Assembly (NCBI GenBank): GCA_003952965.2
Contig: CM025850.1
Location: forward strand, 34,774,048-34,838,047
DNA length: 64,000 nt
Source of the DNA: Morella rubra
Taxonomy: Eukaryota > Streptophyta > Magnoliopsida > Fagales > Myricaceae
Reading direction: 5' to 3'
The first letter of the stretch is position 1. Every line of letters begins with the position of its first letter. This document shows positions 1 through 12,612 of the stretch, piece after piece. The position numbers and the translations under genes were made by a program. Below the pieces are notes generated by a model. It worked only from the letters and a program-made list of their open reading frames with translations, was not told where the DNA came from and made no database searches.

Positions 1-2422
1 TGTTTGGTGTTCCTTCCTGATCCCTACGTGCCTTTCTTCTATTCATCTCCGCATACATTTCTTCAATCATTGGTTTCCACAGTCGGACCCGAGCATTAAT
101 AAACCAATTGGATACCTGGTGATACACCCAAAATAGAGATAAATAAAAAAAATTATATATGAGGAGGTGGCGAAAGGAGCCTAGCAATTTTCGTTCTAGA
201 AGAAATCAAAGAAGTGAGCAACTCTTGGTGAAAAATGCCTTCCAGACTTCAATCCCTTGTAATAGAGGTAGAAAGTACCTGGCTTCTAGTCAATCCACTT
301 TTTACTGCAAGTAAATGCTTCTCTGCATCTTTAGGATACCTGACATTCATCATGTGTAAGAGGTGCTTGAATATCATTATGTAAAAATGCAAAATTTAGC
401 TCATATGTCATTGTGATTTTTCAGCTCAAAACACAATTTTAGCTATAGATAGTCGTAATGCAGAAATGAAAACATATTCTATATTAAGAAAGCTTACGGA
501 TGCAAAAAGTTCTGAAACATCCATGCTCGTAAAACTGAAACAGATCTTTCTGGCAAGCCCCGTTGAGGCCTCCATAATTGATGATCTTTGCTTTTTAGCT
601 GCTGAAGAGCCCATTGCTTTTGGATGAAAGAAGATTCAAAAGACCTCTCCTCTTTCCTGCACGTGGTGTTAAACTGTGCTCCCATTGCAAGGATATGGTT
701 GCTAATCCTCTCTCGCAAGTTTTTGTACAAGAACGAGATTGTTCGCATCGCAAAACGAGCATGTATCTGAGGGTCTAACTCAGTAGCAGCATGAAAGGCG
801 GATATCACGGTATGGATCTCATCCATGCATTGGTTGTATTGGTCATCAACCTGAGTCAACAGAAGTATTATATTTGTGCCTTTTAGTACAAAAGTTTGTC
901 CAAACAAAAAAAATCCAACAATCATACATTGAGAGAGAGATAGAGAGAGAGACAGAAAAAACAGAGATCTACAATAACAACACAACTTGGTCAGTCAAAG
1001 CTGTAATATCAAACTCAAGATTCTATATAGTTCAATGCAGTTTCAAGGTTTTTGAAAGATTCCATTCAGTTTTGATCCACCTCAGTAAGTTTCAGCGTTC
1101 TTCTACAAAAGAATGGTCGCATACATGGGAAAATGTGAGTACGCACATATATTTCAACCATAAGTACAACTGACACTAAGATCCCAATCAGGTAATTGTT
1201 AAACTAGTTAGTGGCATAACACAAGCCAACATACCACTTCCAGCAGAGCCAGCAGTTGGGTTTTCTTTGCTTCAGCAGTCCGTCTTTGCACTGTGGACTC
1301 CATTTGGATTTCAATTCCCCCATCCACATCAGGAACAGTTGACATCCATCTTTCAGCATGGAAACTTGAAGTGAATGACATATTTGCAGCATTCCCATTC
1401 CTAGAAGTTGAATGACTTGAATGGTCCAGATTTTCTAGCGAATAGTTTGCAATTTGAGCAAGTAGCTCCTGGATTACATGAAGATATCTTGATCCTAATA
1501 TTACTTGTGCGAATTGGGCAGGTTTGTAAGAACCAAAACTTACAGAACACTCCCTACTGTTGCAAGAAGTTGGTTCAGAGCTTAGCCTTGATTCATTCAA
1601 GCAATGGTGAGCCACAACAGAGACAACCTCTTCTGAGCACTGATCTGGGATATTAATCTCTCTGAGAACAGCAGGCTCAGATCTAGCAAGAGTCAGAGAG
1701 AGTTCGTTATTAAAGTTTGAGGAATAGCCCAGATGATCTGTAGTCACATTTCCACCATTTGATGACAACCATCCAAGTGGAACCAGATTTTCTGTGGATG
1801 AATATGGCTGAGGCTCTGATCTTCTAGGGGATTTCCCACCAACCTCCAGTGGAGCAGGATACTTGGTATTTATGTTACCTAATACATCATGGTATCTACA
1901 GTTCACAGCAGTTGCGAAAAAAGAATTCCAAGCATTAGAACAGCTATTTGAAGTATAACTACCCAAAGCATCCAAAGGGCAGATTGAAGGTTCCGAGATT
2001 GCTAAATTGTTGAGATTTTCTTGAAGACCACTTCTTGCATCTGCAAAGGTACCGAGCAAAGCAGAAGGAATAGCCGATCCTCCAACTACTTGCTCTTGAA
2101 ACTCTGTTTTACCAGCGAGACGTGGACTGCAAAGTGAGGCATCTCTCACCACGTTTCTTCCATGCAGTGTGGACAACACATCAGAATCAGCATCCCGCAA
2201 ACCATTTGCAATGGGAAGATTACCCGGTAGACAGTTGATAGGTTCTCCTTGCAATGCTGAAAGCACCGGAAATCCAGCCATGATATAATTTTGGTTGTTC
2301 AGGTCAAATGAGTCAGACTGCGCAGGTGCATTTGGCATGGAACCTGGTGGAAAGCCAGCCATGACAACAGGACTTTGGCCGCCCCTATCTGTTTGAACTT
2401 TAAACAAATTGTTCTCCATCAT
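1..2422 (-). CDS. ATH1: ATH1-type BEL1-like (TALE) homeodomain transcription factor, 3' end cut by window edge
   Basis: Nuclear DNA-binding protein of the BELL family; members pair with KNOX homeodomain partners, and Arabidopsis ATH1 acts in shoot meristem, boundary and flowering-time control. Coding exons on the minus strand are 2422-1235, 850-498, 339-279 and 115 to beyond 1; every junction has GT/AG ends and keeps frame, with no internal stop. Exon 1 (396 residues) has a Ser-rich N-terminus, a SKY-type box near residue 311 ([11 protein letters not shown]) and the start of the BELL domain near 379. Exon 2 completes BELL and starts the homeodomain near 490 ([15 protein letters not shown]). 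The TALE Pro-Tyr-Pro insertion spans the exon 2/3 junction, and exon 4 has recognition helix [12 protein letters not shown]. The start is the first of two tandem ATGs; the frame stays open upstream but without another ATG. It is longer at the N-terminus than Arabidopsis ATH1 (473 residues). ATH1 is preferred over other BLH genes because the exon 2 block resembles ATH1 most closely. Confidence 0.93.
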
Positions 2423-4900
2423 ACGGGAAAGCAAGAATTACATACCCTCAAGCAGAAACAGCATCCTAAGGCAACTCAATGGGCTTCTTGCTCTTCAAAT
2501 GTATTTTAGGCCAGCTATATTTCAGGAAAAAGCATTCGGCCTCTAGGGAAATGCCCTACTAAAAATTCAGGGGAGTTTGGAACATATTAATTCTGACACT
2601 CTTCATGCTTTCACTGGCTTGCTGTCAAGTAACATTAACCTGGAGAAATCTGCAAATGAAATAGTAAGTCAGAGACCATCACGACACACATACCAAAACA
2701 CTATGTAAACAATGCTTATTAGTTGCAAATAAGATACAGGAAGTCACTCACACCCACAATCTCAAGACCTAACGGGTAGGAGATGCAACTTTCTTTCTTT
2801 CCTATGTCTTCTAAGCAAATGCACAAACATCTGTGCAATAGAAATAGTTTGAGAAGCAACATCTAAGGTATTGATGTTCTCAAAGACCAGTACATAATCC
2901 AACCTCACAAAAGAAAGGTGAAGATTATGATTGACAGAGAAACTTTTCAACACCTTAGGCACGATGGACCAGTTTAGACCAGAAGCTGAAAGATGCATAC
3001 ACCAAGGAACAATATATGAATATGCATGAACTTACACATGTAACGTCCATGAAACAAAGTGATCATGTTTTCCCCCCTACTACATCACAGAGTAAATTTA
3101 AGACATTTAAACAAGAAGTAAACTAATTCTTTGTCCATGTTCCAAGGAGAAAAGGGATAATGAGAACCAAGATATAATCATGAATTGACGATATTTTGTT
3201 TCCATCCTTCCCTGAAAAGTTAAATGTATCAAGGAAAATGGGAAACTCGGTGGTTCTCTTTAAGCTCTTTGAGCATTATGATTAGTCTTGGAACAGCACC
3301 ATCATCATCATCATTACCACCAATTCAATCTCTTATAATCGCATCTTAAGGTCTCTACATGCTGGGGCACTGTAAATGAAAGCAACTGGGTACAATGCAA
3401 GCTAGAAGCAATTCAGAGTCATACCTATAGAATGGTGCTCTAGCACTTAAAAAAGTACGAAGCGAAGCAATAGAATGACCACACAAGTCCGCGTCATTAT
3501 ACTAATATTCCCAAAAGGTGGAAGTAAATGAAGAATTTTGCACCTTCAGATCCCACATTGTAATGCTTAAAATGATTCTGGGTACAGATCAGTAGGTAGA
3601 AGCATACGACATTAAGCAAAAGAGAACGTGTGAGAACAAACTAACCTTTCATTCATATGCAGAGGACCCATAACGCGCCACAAAATACTCACAGAGAATG
3701 CGGCTTTCTTCACCAAACCTTCCAAGAAAGCAAAACACTGGTGTCAAGAATTTTCAAGCAGGTTCATAGGATTTCCCTAAATTAGACCTCAGATATCTTC
3801 GAAAGCTCAAAGATAAAGTCTGTCTATCCAAAACTGGTTGGCACTATCTGTTGGTTTGCTTATGGAAACCAAAACATGATACTGCCATGTAAAGTTCACA
3901 AGACATTAAAGTGTGTGCTAAGAAGCCAGAAAGCACCGGTATAAAGAAGAAAAACTTTATTTCTTCTTTTAACAAAAAAGACGGAAAGGAAAAGGTAACA
4001 ACAACAATACCATTGTCCCACCTTCTCAAACCACAAGAAATTGAAGAACCAATACAAAAGTAGTGGGTAAATTTCCTTGCGGCTTGCATGAGCAAAAAGT
4101 GGGATTTTCTTCAAGAACCCAAAACCCAAGAAGCTGGAAGCGTTTAGAGTCTCCGAGACTTATACACCACCCAGATCACGATTCTTTTTCTCTTTCTTTC
4201 CCGACCCGGTCCACAATATTTAAAGTTCAGAACACAAGTGGTCTGGAAAATAGAGGACATCGATTCACAAAATCCCTTAAGAGGAAGAAAGAGAGCGCCA
4301 AAAGGCCACAGAAGGGTTTCTGCAGAGAGCTAGGCAGAGATGCATAAAAATGGACCGTTCATTGAGTTCTGAGAGAGAAAGAAAGAAGAGCCACACAAGA
4401 GTAAAAACAAGTGGGCAGAGAAAAGAAAGAGAGAGAGAAACACGTTACTCCTTGGTGCAGTGCCACTCATTTCGGTTGCAGGCTTTAGAGGGCCCATCCC
4501 CTCCCTCTGGCTCTGACCTCCTTTGTCCTAATCGCCACCTCTCATCATCTGCTGCTCTGCAATCATCACAATCAAAATATCTGGATTCTCTCTGTTCAAA
4601 CTTCTGTTCACGCCAGGTCTCCTCAGCACCATTTTTCAGAGAGAAAGTCCTTTTATTTTAACCTATTTTAAGACTAGAAGCTAATGTGATTAGAAAGCAG
4701 AGTAAATAAGAGTAAAGAGAGTGTCGCACTTTCTCTTAAAGAATCTTACAACTAAAGGGTTAAGGCAAATGGAACTGCGAAAAAGAGAGAAAAAGAACAC
4801 TGTTTTAGCAGTGTACTTCTGTGAGAGAGATATGAAGTGATGATGCAAGCAAACTCAGAAGGTGACGGGAAGATCTGGTGTGAAGATCTTCGACAACGTG
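2423..4900 (-). other. probable 5' leader, leader intron(s) and promoter-proximal DNA of the ATH1-like gene
   Basis: No coding exon is recognised here. A good splice acceptor on the minus strand (pyrimidines, then TTTGCAG) lies at about 2651, which suggests a leader exon at roughly 2651-2423 joined to something upstream. 4160-4860 is rich in GA/CT runs, typical of plant leaders and core promoters. Plus-strand open frames at 4063-4661 are low-complexity and antisense to this leader, so they are not called genes. The transcription start cannot be fixed from sequence. Confidence 0.4.
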
Positions 4901-5740
4901 AAATTAATTGGAGCAACTACAACACCCATCTACCTTCTTTTGGTGGGTGGCTGTCTTCGTATGGGCCAGACAATGAAATCAGTCTCTCGAGAGATTAATA
5001 TGTAGTTGTCCAGACCCTAATTTAGACCTGCAATGATAAAACAGAGGCAGCAAATAGAGTTTATTGTCCTTCAAATTGAGATCTTACAGTTGTCATGGAA
5101 ATATGGTACAATTTCAATAATTATATCTCAATTTTATTTGAAGCTAAAAACATTGAAAAAAAGTTCCAACGCTGTTAGAAGTTGCCTTGGACCTTGGTAG
5201 TAGTAATAACCAAATGCAAACAACATTTTGAATGTGAAATTGAGAATCATGGAAGAGTTATGTAACAAGGAGATTTTGTTTTGTCCTAAGTTATGTCTTC
5301 CGTGGAGATAAAAAGAGAACCCAATGAACAAGGTCATCCACTCCGGGCTGAACTCTTTCCCATGAAAATTCGTGCTAATTAATAAACTATACACTCAACC
5401 AACTCGTGCAGTCTGGGAATAGAACACATTTGGCACACCTAGATCATCGTCATTAATTGCCTAATTTTATCCAGTTCAATAATGGCCTTATGACAAATGT
5501 AGTTCAGGCACGGACATAATGTAATCAATCTTCCTCCCCCAAAAAGACTAAGAACAATGGTGGCCTCATAGCTCAATACAATCGGAGAAGGTGGATGCCT
5601 TGCCTAAATAAGGACAGTCATTTCAAATAAAGAGTTAAGGATATTGGTAGAAGGACTACATGCCCATCAACCAAAAACAAGTGTGACATGCTTTCAGATG
5701 GACAAGGCCAAGCACACTGGAGCTTTGATTGCAGGATGAT
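4901..5740. other. intergenic, nothing recognised
   Basis: Upstream flank of the ATH1-like gene. No coding similarity or repeat structure was recognised; it may hold distal promoter elements. Confidence 0.4.
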
Positions 5741-6109
5741 CGGTGATGTTTGGTAATGAAAAAATTTCAACTGTTTTTTCAAATTTTTGAAGAAAATTTT
5801 TTATAACCAAACATCAAAATCTTCAAATTTTCACACACATTAATACACTTTTTCACACCAACTTCAAAAATGTTTCATAAAAAGAATTGTATCATATCTT
5901 CTATCTCTTTATTTTTTGACAAACTCTAGTATTTTTTTATTAAAAAATTTCATTAAATCTACTTTCTCATTACTTTCTAACCATCTCCAATAAAAAATAT
6001 CCAGTCAAACATCCTTAAACTTTTTCACTAACTTTTTATAAACTCCCATAAAAAGTGAAACTCTAAAAATTTTATCCTACAAACTCAAAATAGTTGCCAA
6101 ACATCACCG
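5741..6109. mobile_element. MITE with terminal inverted repeats
   Basis: A 369 bp AT-rich unit begins CGGTGATGTTTGG and ends CCAAACATCACCG, an exact 13 bp terminal inverted repeat; similarity continues imperfectly inward (AAAAATTT-rich arms). It has no coding capacity, as expected of a non-autonomous DNA transposon. No convincing target duplication is seen, so the superfamily (hAT or PIF/Harbinger are candidates) is not assigned. Confidence 0.72.
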
Positions 6110-6673
6110 AAAAACGGCTTGAGGTCTCTAATTAGGTAGTAAGGGATAATTGATTTTGGGGATATTTTAGGGGTTTCGGCGAAATAAGGGGGCACTTTTG
6201 GTTTTTAATTTTTCATTTAAGTTCAAACTGTAATTGATAAGAGTTTGAATAGTTTATTGTTTCTGGTATGGTTGTTGTTTCATCTCAAATTGAGGAGTTA
6301 CCGTTCTAATGTTGTTGTTGGCATTCGAATGCTTATTTAGGACAGACAAAACTGTCCCGTCATGTTTGCTCTTTTTTTTTTCTTACAAAAATTAAATTTA
6401 TTTTAGGGACGAAGAAATTTTTCCTAAAATTGTTCTTATCATAGTTTTTGGGATGAATTTAAATGAATTTTAGTCTTTTGGGATGAATTCCAAATTTTGT
6501 TCTAAAAAGATAGATTTCTTGTACTGTTGTCACTAGTACAATATGACATGAAACTCATGACTAAACTTAAACATGCTACAAATCCTCCTCCTAAAAGAGA
6601 CAAATACCTTAGAGAAGTGTCACAATAAGTGCGATGCTGGTGTGTCAATTATTAAATAGGATAAATACAACTT
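6110..6673. other. intergenic, nothing recognised
   Basis: AT-rich non-coding DNA between the MITE and the inverted-repeat unit; no supported feature. Confidence 0.4.
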
Positions 6674-7016
6674 TCACCCATAACTACAAGAGATTTGACA
6701 CATTGTATCATAAACTATCTTGTTTAACATATTTTACCCTCTAACTACCAATCTTTGACATTTTGCACCCTCCACCAAATTTGTAGATCAAAATGATGAT
6801 AATATCCTTAACCCAATTTACATATTTTGAGGATATTTATGTTAATTTATTATGTCATCTGGAATATTATTTTCAGATAAAGAGTGTAAAGTGTTTAACC
6901 TTGGTAGTTAGATAGCACAATGTGTCAAAATGGATAGTTTATAGTACAAAATATCTAATATTGGAAGTTAGAGGGTGCAATGTGTCATGCAATGTGTCAA
7001 ACTCCCCATCTCTTGT
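6674..7016. mobile_element. inverted-repeat element, probably a non-autonomous MITE/MULE derivative
   Basis: The left arm (6674-6740, containing TTTGACACATTG and ACCCTCTAACTACC) is repeated in inverted form in the right arm (6960-7016, GTTAGAGGGTGCAATGTGTC and AATGTGTCAAACTCC). There is no coding sequence. The 'N-gene-poor' arm composition is of a kind common in plant MULE-derived MITEs, but exact ends and target duplication were not resolved. Confidence 0.45.
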
Positions 7017-7753
7017 TGAATCTTGTAGATAAATGTGTGAGTACTATTTCAAAAAACAAATATTGAGTCAAGTCGTTAAATATCTTTGATTCAAATTCAT
7101 TTTAGATGGTACACTAAATTCAGCAAAAAAATAACTATTCTTTCGGTTAATTCAATCAAATAAGTGAGATTTCGTATCAAGTGTGAATTGAAATAGGTTG
7201 GGTACGTGGCATAGGCATATGATTCATGATAGTTATGTCATCTAGGAATATTAAGTATTTCCAGTATGAAAGAGTGTATAAGTGTTTAACCTTGGTAGTT
7301 AGAGCTAAAGCACAAGTGTGTGTCCATGAAAGATGGGATAGTTCTCATAGTACAATATATATCTAGTCTATATTGAAGGGTAGTAGGGTGCAATGTGTCA
7401 AAATTGGTTAGTTTATGATGCAATGTGTCAAACTCCCTATAGTTGATAGAGGAAAAGTGAATTCATCTCTTGTTGAATCTTGTAGATAAATGTGACCCCT
7501 TAACTTTAAATTTTTTGAGTACTATTTCAAAAAACAAATATTGAGTCAAGTCGTTAAATATCTTTGATTCAAATTCATTTTAGATGGTACACTAAATTCA
7601 GCAAAAAAATAACTATTCTTTCGGTTAATTCAATCAAATAAGTGAGATTTCGTATCAAGTGTGAATTGAAATAGGTTGGATTTTATATCTTACAACAATT
7701 TTTAAGTACGTGGCATAGGCATGAAAAAATGATTCATGATCAAAGTTATGTCA
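6851..7753. repeat. tandem duplication, two diverged copies
   Basis: Copy A (about 6851-7233) and copy B (about 7233-7753) share the same order of blocks: TTATGTCATCT, AGAGTGT, TTTAACCTTGGTAGTTAG, GGGTGCAATGTGTC, then a near-identical stretch at 7024-7200 and 7485-7679. Copy B has extra short insertions. Each unit begins and ends near TTATGTCAT, which may have mediated the duplication. Confidence 0.8.
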
Positions 7754-7929
7754 TATTAATCTTATTAGCACTAAGATCATGGTCTATTTTGTGACAAAAT
7801 GGCTAAGTATGAGAGAATTCCATTTATGGTATGAGGAATCGAGCTATGGAGGAACTCTCTATATGTTGCTTTAGCACAACCCTCACCAAGATCAACTGAA
7901 CCTTGCAATCCTTCCTATGAAAATGGAGT

Positions 7930-8600
7930 GAGTTAAAGGATGGTGGAGCTAAAGTTGCACGGAGTGAAGTGTGTAGGCCTAAAATCCATGAAAGACTTGG
8001 GATACTGAACCTTCTCATATGGAATCGAGTGGCAAATTTGAAATATATTTGGAACCTCTGTCAGATGAATGAGGAGTCTATTTGGGTGCAATGGGTGAAG
8101 GATTATCTGTGGCATGGTTGCTCTCTATAGACAATGAATGCCCCAACAATTGCATCATGGAGCTGGTGAAAACTCCTTCAATTGAGGCCTTTGATGGTAG
8201 ATAAAATCCGATGTCTATTGGTAATAGTGAAGCAACTTCATTGTGGTTCGATTTTTGGCACCCAACGGGGTAAGGTCCTTTATGCCTCTCCAAAAATCTT
8301 GGTTAGGCCAAGACCAGTCACCCTCCACAATAGTATCACTCACCTTGGCAGCTAGAGGCATGAGGCATGAGGCATGAGGCATGAGGGAAGAGGTTGGCTA
8401 TGTGTTGTGTAACGGAAGGAGGACGGATTTGGAGCATTTATTTTTTGGGTGCCGCTGCTGGATAGACGTAACGGACCTAGAAGGATGGTTAATTGGGAAG
8501 ATGTAATGTAGTGGTTGAAGAGTAGAGTGAATGGTAGAATACTCCAAGCATGAATTATGAGGGTCATATTCTGTGCAGCTATATATTAAATTTGGAAGTA
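7930..8600 (+). pseudogene. decayed LINE (L1-type non-LTR retrotransposon) reverse-transcriptase C-terminal / zf-RVT region
   Basis: Across shifting frames the plus strand gives the hallmark order of plant L1 pol 3' ends. First comes a Leu/Trp-rich segment (NLLIWNRVANLKYIWNLC), then WVQWVKDYLWHG, then the substrate loop SLWFDFWHPTG near 8240-8270, then a Cys-His remnant (DLEHLFFGCRCW) near 8430-8465 where zf-RVT sits. Stops and frameshifts are frequent, so it is dead. The polymerase core with its catalytic YxDD is not present upstream, so this is a 5'-truncated insertion. The 3' end is not clearly defined. Confidence 0.7.
8357..8386. repeat. 7 bp tandem repeat (GGCATGA), about four copies
   Basis: Four head-to-tail copies of GGCATGA inside the decayed LINE, probably a slippage product. 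Confidence 0.9.
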
Positions 8601-11590
8601 GCAGAATGACAAAATTTTCAAGGGTAAGAAGTGTGTTTTTGGATACTTAGCACATATGTTATTGCTAGAATTTCCATAGTCAGAAGGATGGAGAATACTG
8701 TTGCTAATAGAGAGCTGATACTTAAATGATAACCACCAGAGGAGATTTTCACAAGACTCTAATGAGAGACTTAAACATACATATGTTTTTCTATTACTTT
8801 ATTGCGATATATATGAGCCAAGAGTAACCTCCCTATTGGGTAGGTTAGCTCATTTTGCTGCTTCTCTTCTTATATTTATGGGCTATGCTTAAACTTTGTA
8901 CATATATTATTCATTAGAAAAGTCAATGGGGCCATCCTACAATTACAATGAAAACCTACCGATCGATATTCTCCCAACAAAAGTTAGAAAACAACATACT
9001 AGATACTGAACATGAGAACCATTTTGTACTTGTGGTACTAAAGTTAGGGGAATCATCGAGTGCTAAAGTTTGGTTGTAGTGGCCTGATTTTCTTGTAGTG
9101 ATAGAAAATTTCAAGTATTAGGTATTTGCTTATGTGTTACCTTGATCCATTTTGGTAGGTTTTGCACATAGAATTTCCCTGATTATATATAACTCTAAAA
9201 ATAACAATGACCAATGACTAAAGTCTCGTCCTACAAAGTATACACCCAGGACTTCATTCCAATGCCAATATGCTAAGACACGAAAAACGAAGGACGGATT
9301 AAACATTATGCCTATATTGAATTTGCTTTATGGCAATATGTATAGATCTTGGAGGCTAATTCTTGTTTCTAGTTCAAGCTATTGAATATTCAAGGAATAT
9401 GTACTAGGAACAAACGAAAAAAGAGTACAAAACATAATGAGTTAGTTGAGGATCTTAGGTCTCAGTCCTAACAGGTTCTAACAGGGTATTTTGAAGTTCC
9501 CAACACACTAATAAATACCATCAATGACTCAAATGAAATTAGTCAATGCATTAATGGTGCAGGTAACAAAAGGAAAAAAAACAAATGAGCTATTAATATA
9601 TTGTTTAATCAATCTGGCCATTGATGGAATTCATTAATGTGTTGGTAACATCAAAACCCTTGTTAGGAATGAAGCTGTAAGACAAATGGTTGCTAGCTAG
9701 CTATATGCATCCATATTACTATAATGCCATGTATTGAATATCCAATGAGATATGTACATTTTTTTGTTGTGATCCAATGAAATATGTACTTACTAGTTTG
9801 TTATAAGTTTTAGGCTTAATTGCTGCGCATGTTTATGTGGTTTGCAAAATAGTACTTGCAACTTAAAAATTGACAAGAGTTTCTTTATCCATCCACCATT
9901 AAACTGTTGATATAAAAAGCCACTTTAAGGGCCATCATTATTTATCTACCCGCAACATTGTATACAAAATTAATAAATAAAATAAGACACAATAAAACTG
10001 AAAAACGTAATAAAAATTCAACAATGACAATAACAAATAATAAAATCAAGGGGGTAAAGAAATGAAAAATAAGAAAAAGAGAAATAAGGAATAAATTATT
10101 TTTGAGAAATGTAATAAAATAAGATACAATAAAACTGAAAAACGTAATAATGATATGCAAATACAAAAGTAATAATGTGGGAAAAGTATAAGTATAATTA
10201 ATAGAGTGATTTTAATGTACATCGCTTACACATTTGTTATTCTGGTGTCTTTGGAGTGGTAATATGTGGCTTGAGAATATCAGTTGTGGTTTGAGGGATG
10301 AGCGTTAGGTTTTATAGGATTGGGTTCAATGTGGTTATATTACGACTACGGCATAAAGGAGGTTTGGCCCAAAAAAGTACCCATTATTTTTTACTACCGT
10401 GAAATTGAGATAATGTATTTGATCCCCCAACCAATTTCCCTCACTAAGAATGATTTCTCTTCACATTTGTTATAGCTGTACTAGCTTAAATACCACTCAC
10501 TGCCATATCAATGAAGGTCTTAAATTGTATCTTACCATATTTTTTCCTCTTTCTGCTAGATGTCTTTAGTGGTTTGGTTTGTAATCTGGTCATTTTCTCT
10601 GTTATTATAGGCGGCGGTAGCAATTGAGTTTTGATTATCGCCGAAAAAATAGGTAAACATTACCAAAAGATAGAGTTGCAGAAATCCTGACCTCTCACCT
10701 TGCAATTGGGATGAAATCCTTACTTTGGTGGATATTGTGCCCCTAAAAGAAAACCGTTAAACATGTTTAAAATAGTACACCCACAACTTTGTGTAGGCCA
10801 CATTCGCTTAAGATCCACCTATTTGGAAAATATTCTATTCAAAGAGCGTTGCTTCAAAGATAATCAAAGGAACAACTTAGATTTGTCTTCCCATATCCAA
10901 GTGACAAGATTCAAACACTTTATTCAATAAGCATAACTGGCTCCTACGTGTCTTGGCCTAATTTGGGCCTAACTTGGCTCAACCACTGCTTTTTTTTTTT
11001 TCTTCCTCTTTTTGTGAACGGTCCACTCTCCCCTCCCTCTTCCTCATTCTTTTCTCCTTCCCATTGTTTTCTCCTTGTAGTTGCAGCTGCTCTCATCCCC
11101 TAATTGGATCCTACTGCTCCCTTGCGGGACCTTAATCCTCCCTCGTAGGACTGGCCTCCCCCTGTCTCTAGACCGAGCTCCTCCCCTTGTCAGCCTTAGC
11201 AATACCAGATTTAATTTCTCCTTTTGAGCTGTTTAAGCATTACTTTACTCAGCAATTGACTTAGCAAGAATCTCTCAATTTGCATCTCTTCTAGAATCTT
11301 TAGGCATCACCTATTATAGGTTGTTACATAATAATGATAGGAAAGAAAGGAAGTGGTTTTATCCCTTTGTGACTGCTTATACCAGTTGTTGTACTGGAGG
11401 GATTTTGTTTATTGTTAGGTGCTACTTTCATGGAACAAAATCAAGTAACCCACAACTATATATGAGCACAAGAGTGAACATCTATGGTTGATTGCAGGGT
11501 TTGCTTTATCTTTTTAACCTGAGTTAAATGTAGTTTCAGATGGACATCATCTAGTAGATAATATAGAAAGTGGTCTTATTGTAACAAAAG
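8601..11590. other. intergenic, nothing recognised
   Basis: AT-rich non-coding DNA. 9950-10170 is very A-rich on the plus strand with repeated AATAAAAT-type words. 10970-11180 is a CT-rich patch. No protein similarity, paired terminal repeats or RNA gene was recognised. Confidence 0.45.
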
Positions 11591-12612
11591 TCTTCGGTAT
11601 GCAAAAAAATTGCCCAGCCCTAGAGAGAGAGGCGAGAAGCCCCTTTTTTCCATCTCCGTCTAAACCAGCCCCCACACCCTCTGCTGGCTCGGAGCTCTTC
11701 CCCTGCCTCTCATCTTCCTCGGCCACAATTTTGGTGGTCAGGATTTGCTCAAAATGCTTTTTTTGGTCCTTTCTTGGAATTAAAAGAGGCTAGATCATGG
11801 AATCTTCTATGGTCTTTGGTGTGCACAGCTCCTATGGATGGACTCCCTCCTCCCGACTCTCATCTCTGTCCAAGTCAAGTAGTGAGTGGCTGGCACATGT
11901 CAGCTCACATATGCCTGTGGCTCTCATGCACTTGGTCTTTTTCTCATCTAATAGCTATTCTGAGTGGCTTTTGGAGGTCACCACACATCCCGCCCTACTC
12001 TACCTCTACTGGTGGCCTTTTCTGCTTCATTTAGAAATTCACTTGTTGGGGTGTGGTTTATCACCCCTTTACGTGTGCGGCGTTTTTGCCCCCTACTAGT
12101 CAATTTGCACCTTCTGCGGCATCCTACCATCTTCACGGCAGTTTTGGTCTTTTTTCTCTGATGGATCCCATGACTGTAGTTGTTTTGTGCTGATCGAAGC
12201 TCTCGTGTTCTTTTCTCCCCCTAATGTAGTCGATTTAAGAAAGAAGATCATCTCGAAGGTGTCGGATCGTCGCATCGATCGTCTTTCCTCCGGTGAAGCA
12301 GTCGTTGCCATGATCTGAGGTCATGTCATGTCTCGACCCTTGTGGTCATTTTCATTTTGTGTTGTGACTTGACCCTTCAAATTAGTTTGTATTGTGTTTC
12401 AGTCTTCATGGTCAGTTTGTATGGTGTCCCGACCCTTATGGATGGCTTGTGGTTGTCTTACAACCCTTGTGGCTGTTTCTAGCCCCGACACTTATAGGGC
12501 CTCTGGTCCGTTTAGGTTTTTTCACTATCCCTTTAGTCGTGATTCTGGTTTGTACTAGATGTTTTTTTTCTTTGAAATGAATATATAAATTACAATTTCC
12601 TAGAAGAAAAAA
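11591..12612 (+). mobile_element. possible LINE 3' end (weak)
   Basis: About 1 kb of C/T-rich sequence with several short overlapping open frames of no recognisable family. It ends in a T run followed by TTTGAAATGAATATATAAA and an A-rich tail (12605-12612), resembling the 3' ends of plant L1 elements. No reverse transcriptase motif is visible. This is a suggestion only. Confidence 0.25.

Noticed and set aside
4063..4661. Two plus-strand open frames upstream of the ATH1-like gene
   Set aside because: GA/Ser-Arg-rich, low complexity, antisense to the probable leader; better explained as UTR composition.
11599..12161. Cluster of overlapping short open frames
   Set aside because: No known domain, three frames open over the same C/T-rich stretch, which is typical of skewed composition.
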